A DNA stretch of 7,253 nt, from positions 1 to 7,253 of the forward strand of contig JARFQH010000206.1 in NCBI GenBank assembly GCA_029287875.1. The letters are read 5' to 3'. Positions 6,855-7,253 of this stretch are shown in pieces. Each line of letters starts with the position of its first letter. Positions within the stretch are counted from its first letter, which is position 1. The position numbers were made by a program, and so were the translations under genes. The notes under the pieces are model-generated. The model made no database searches and was not told the origin of the DNA. It saw only the letters and a program-made list of their open reading frames with translations. This stretch comes from Desulfobacteraceae bacterium (lineage in GTDB: Bacteria; Desulfobacterota; Desulfobacteria; Desulfobacterales; SG8-13).

Positions 6855-6971
6855 CCTGATTAAGCGAAATACTAAAAGAACCTTGATCGGAAACCGAAAA
6901 AGGTCTTCCGATACTTAGAGGGTGGAGACTCGCTAACCCCGCGCACCATTTTCCGCGACGGTTTAATCAGG
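6855..6971. other. structured non-coding region, possible RNA element
   Basis: A 9-bp perfect inverted repeat (CCTGATTAA at 6855-6863, TTAATCAGG at 6963-6971) could close a fold. It could stack on GCG/CGC (6864-6866, 6954-6956) and AAAT/ATTT (6867-6870, 6948-6951). Inside is a hairpin, ATCGGAA (6886-6892) with TTCCGAT (6906-6912), extended by ACC/GGT around GAAAAA, and a weaker GGGT/ACCC pair at 6920-6939. It could be a small RNA, an untranslated leader of the plus-strand gene, or coincidence. It does not match a riboswitch or housekeeping RNA that I recognise. Confidence 0.3.
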
Positions 6972-7000
6972 TATTCGCAGGTTGTTAGCCGGCGAACAAT

Positions 7001-7010
7001 CTCATATGAG
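7001..7010. repeat. 10-bp perfect palindrome CTCATATGAG
   Basis: This is a complete 10-bp palindrome in the divergent region, about 35 bp upstream of a consensus TTGACA. The site is a plausible operator for the plus-strand gene, but no specific regulator can be named. Confidence 0.35.
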
Positions 7011-7042
7011 GCAAAACGTTATCAACCGCTGAATCTTGTAGC

Positions 7043-7070
7043 TTGACATTGGCGCTAAATAAAGTAAATC
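7043..7070 (+). promoter_or_regulatory. possible promoter for the exported-protein gene
   Basis: A perfect TTGACA (7043-7048) is followed, after 16 bases, by TAAATC (7065-7070), a poor -10 element with three of six matches. The following 70 bp up to the ATG are strikingly AT-rich and include ATATT/AATAT (7097-7110), a short inverted repeat. The direction and distance fit the gene starting at 7143. Confidence 0.35.
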
Positions 7071-7142
7071 ACAGCTAAAAACTAGCGGGAAACATAATAT
7101 TTATCAATATAGGTGTCAAGAAAAATTGGAAAAGCGATAGTT

Positions 7143-7253
7143 ATGTCAATGTTTTGCAGGGTTATCCCCGTTTTCCGACCTCTGGGTCTCACAATTGCCA
7201 TTTTACTGTGTCTATCACAGGCCTCAACGGCCGCCGCCGCAAAAACGATCTAC
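7143..7253 (+). CDS. N-terminal fragment of an exported protein (runs off the window)
   Basis: An ATG at 7143 opens a frame that stays open through the last base, giving 37 codons. The peptide looks like a Sec signal peptide. It has arginines at 6 and 12, a hydrophobic core LGLTIAILLCL (14-24), then SQASTAAAAK with Ala-x-Ala cleavage options near residues 31-33. Cys23 is not in a good lipobox because a leucine precedes it, so a lipoprotein is less likely. The ribosome binding site is weak; GGAAAA lies about 10-15 bases upstream, and an ATG at 7149 is an alternative start. The mature protein is outside the window, so its function cannot be stated. It is divergent from tRNA-Leu and tig. Confidence 0.6.
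   Translation, partial: MSMFCRVIPVFRPLGLTIAILLCLSQASTAAAAKTIY

Noticed and set aside
6843..7142. Housekeeping RNAs (SRP RNA, 6S RNA, tmRNA) or known riboswitches in the right-hand non-coding stretch
   Set aside because: None of the conserved core motifs that I know for these families was found by eye.

Overview
The window is dominated by a classic bacterial protein quality-control operon on the minus strand: trigger factor (tig), ClpP, ClpX and Lon, in that transcription order, covering about 507-6432. All four genes are complete and keep their catalytic and nucleotide-binding residues. This gene order, the moderate-to-high GC content and the tRNA sequences are compatible with a Gram-negative bacterium, perhaps a Desulfobacterota (deltaproteobacterial) lineage. 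That assignment is an inference from gene order and protein style, not the result of a search.

Layout from left to right. Bases 1-373 hold a small tRNA cluster, all on the minus strand. It has one intact tRNA-Val(UAC) and several degenerate tRNA relics: a Val-like 5' half carrying an Asp-like anticodon arm, a tRNA-Asp-like pseudogene, and a second copy of that pseudogene's 3' half inside an exact 43-bp direct repeat. Bases 374-506 hold a long nested inverted repeat that probably marks the 3' end of the lon transcript. Then come lon (507-2960), a 143-bp gap with two short hairpins, clpX (3104-4348), clpP (4350-4964, GTG start), a 136-bp gap with a strong imperfect hairpin, and tig (5101-6432). 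Upstream of tig are a 280-bp leader, a tRNA-Leu(UAG) with its own promoter and probable terminator, and a roughly 340-bp non-coding stretch with palindromes and AT-rich DNA. The start of a divergent plus-strand gene for an exported protein runs off the right edge.

How the genes work together: trigger factor meets nascent chains at the ribosome exit and helps them fold. ClpX unfolds tagged or damaged proteins and feeds them into the ClpP barrel. Lon is an independent ATP-dependent protease for misfolded and regulatory proteins. clpP and clpX are separated by one base, with the clpX ribosome binding site inside the last clpP codons, so they are very likely translationally coupled. The tig-clpP and clpX-lon gaps are larger and carry hairpins, so expression may be adjusted at those two points.

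I found no clear novel defence, mobile or biosynthetic system. The parts most worth a second look are the tRNA relic cluster, the hairpin and possible short leader ORF ahead of clpP, and the structured non-coding region beside tRNA-Leu.
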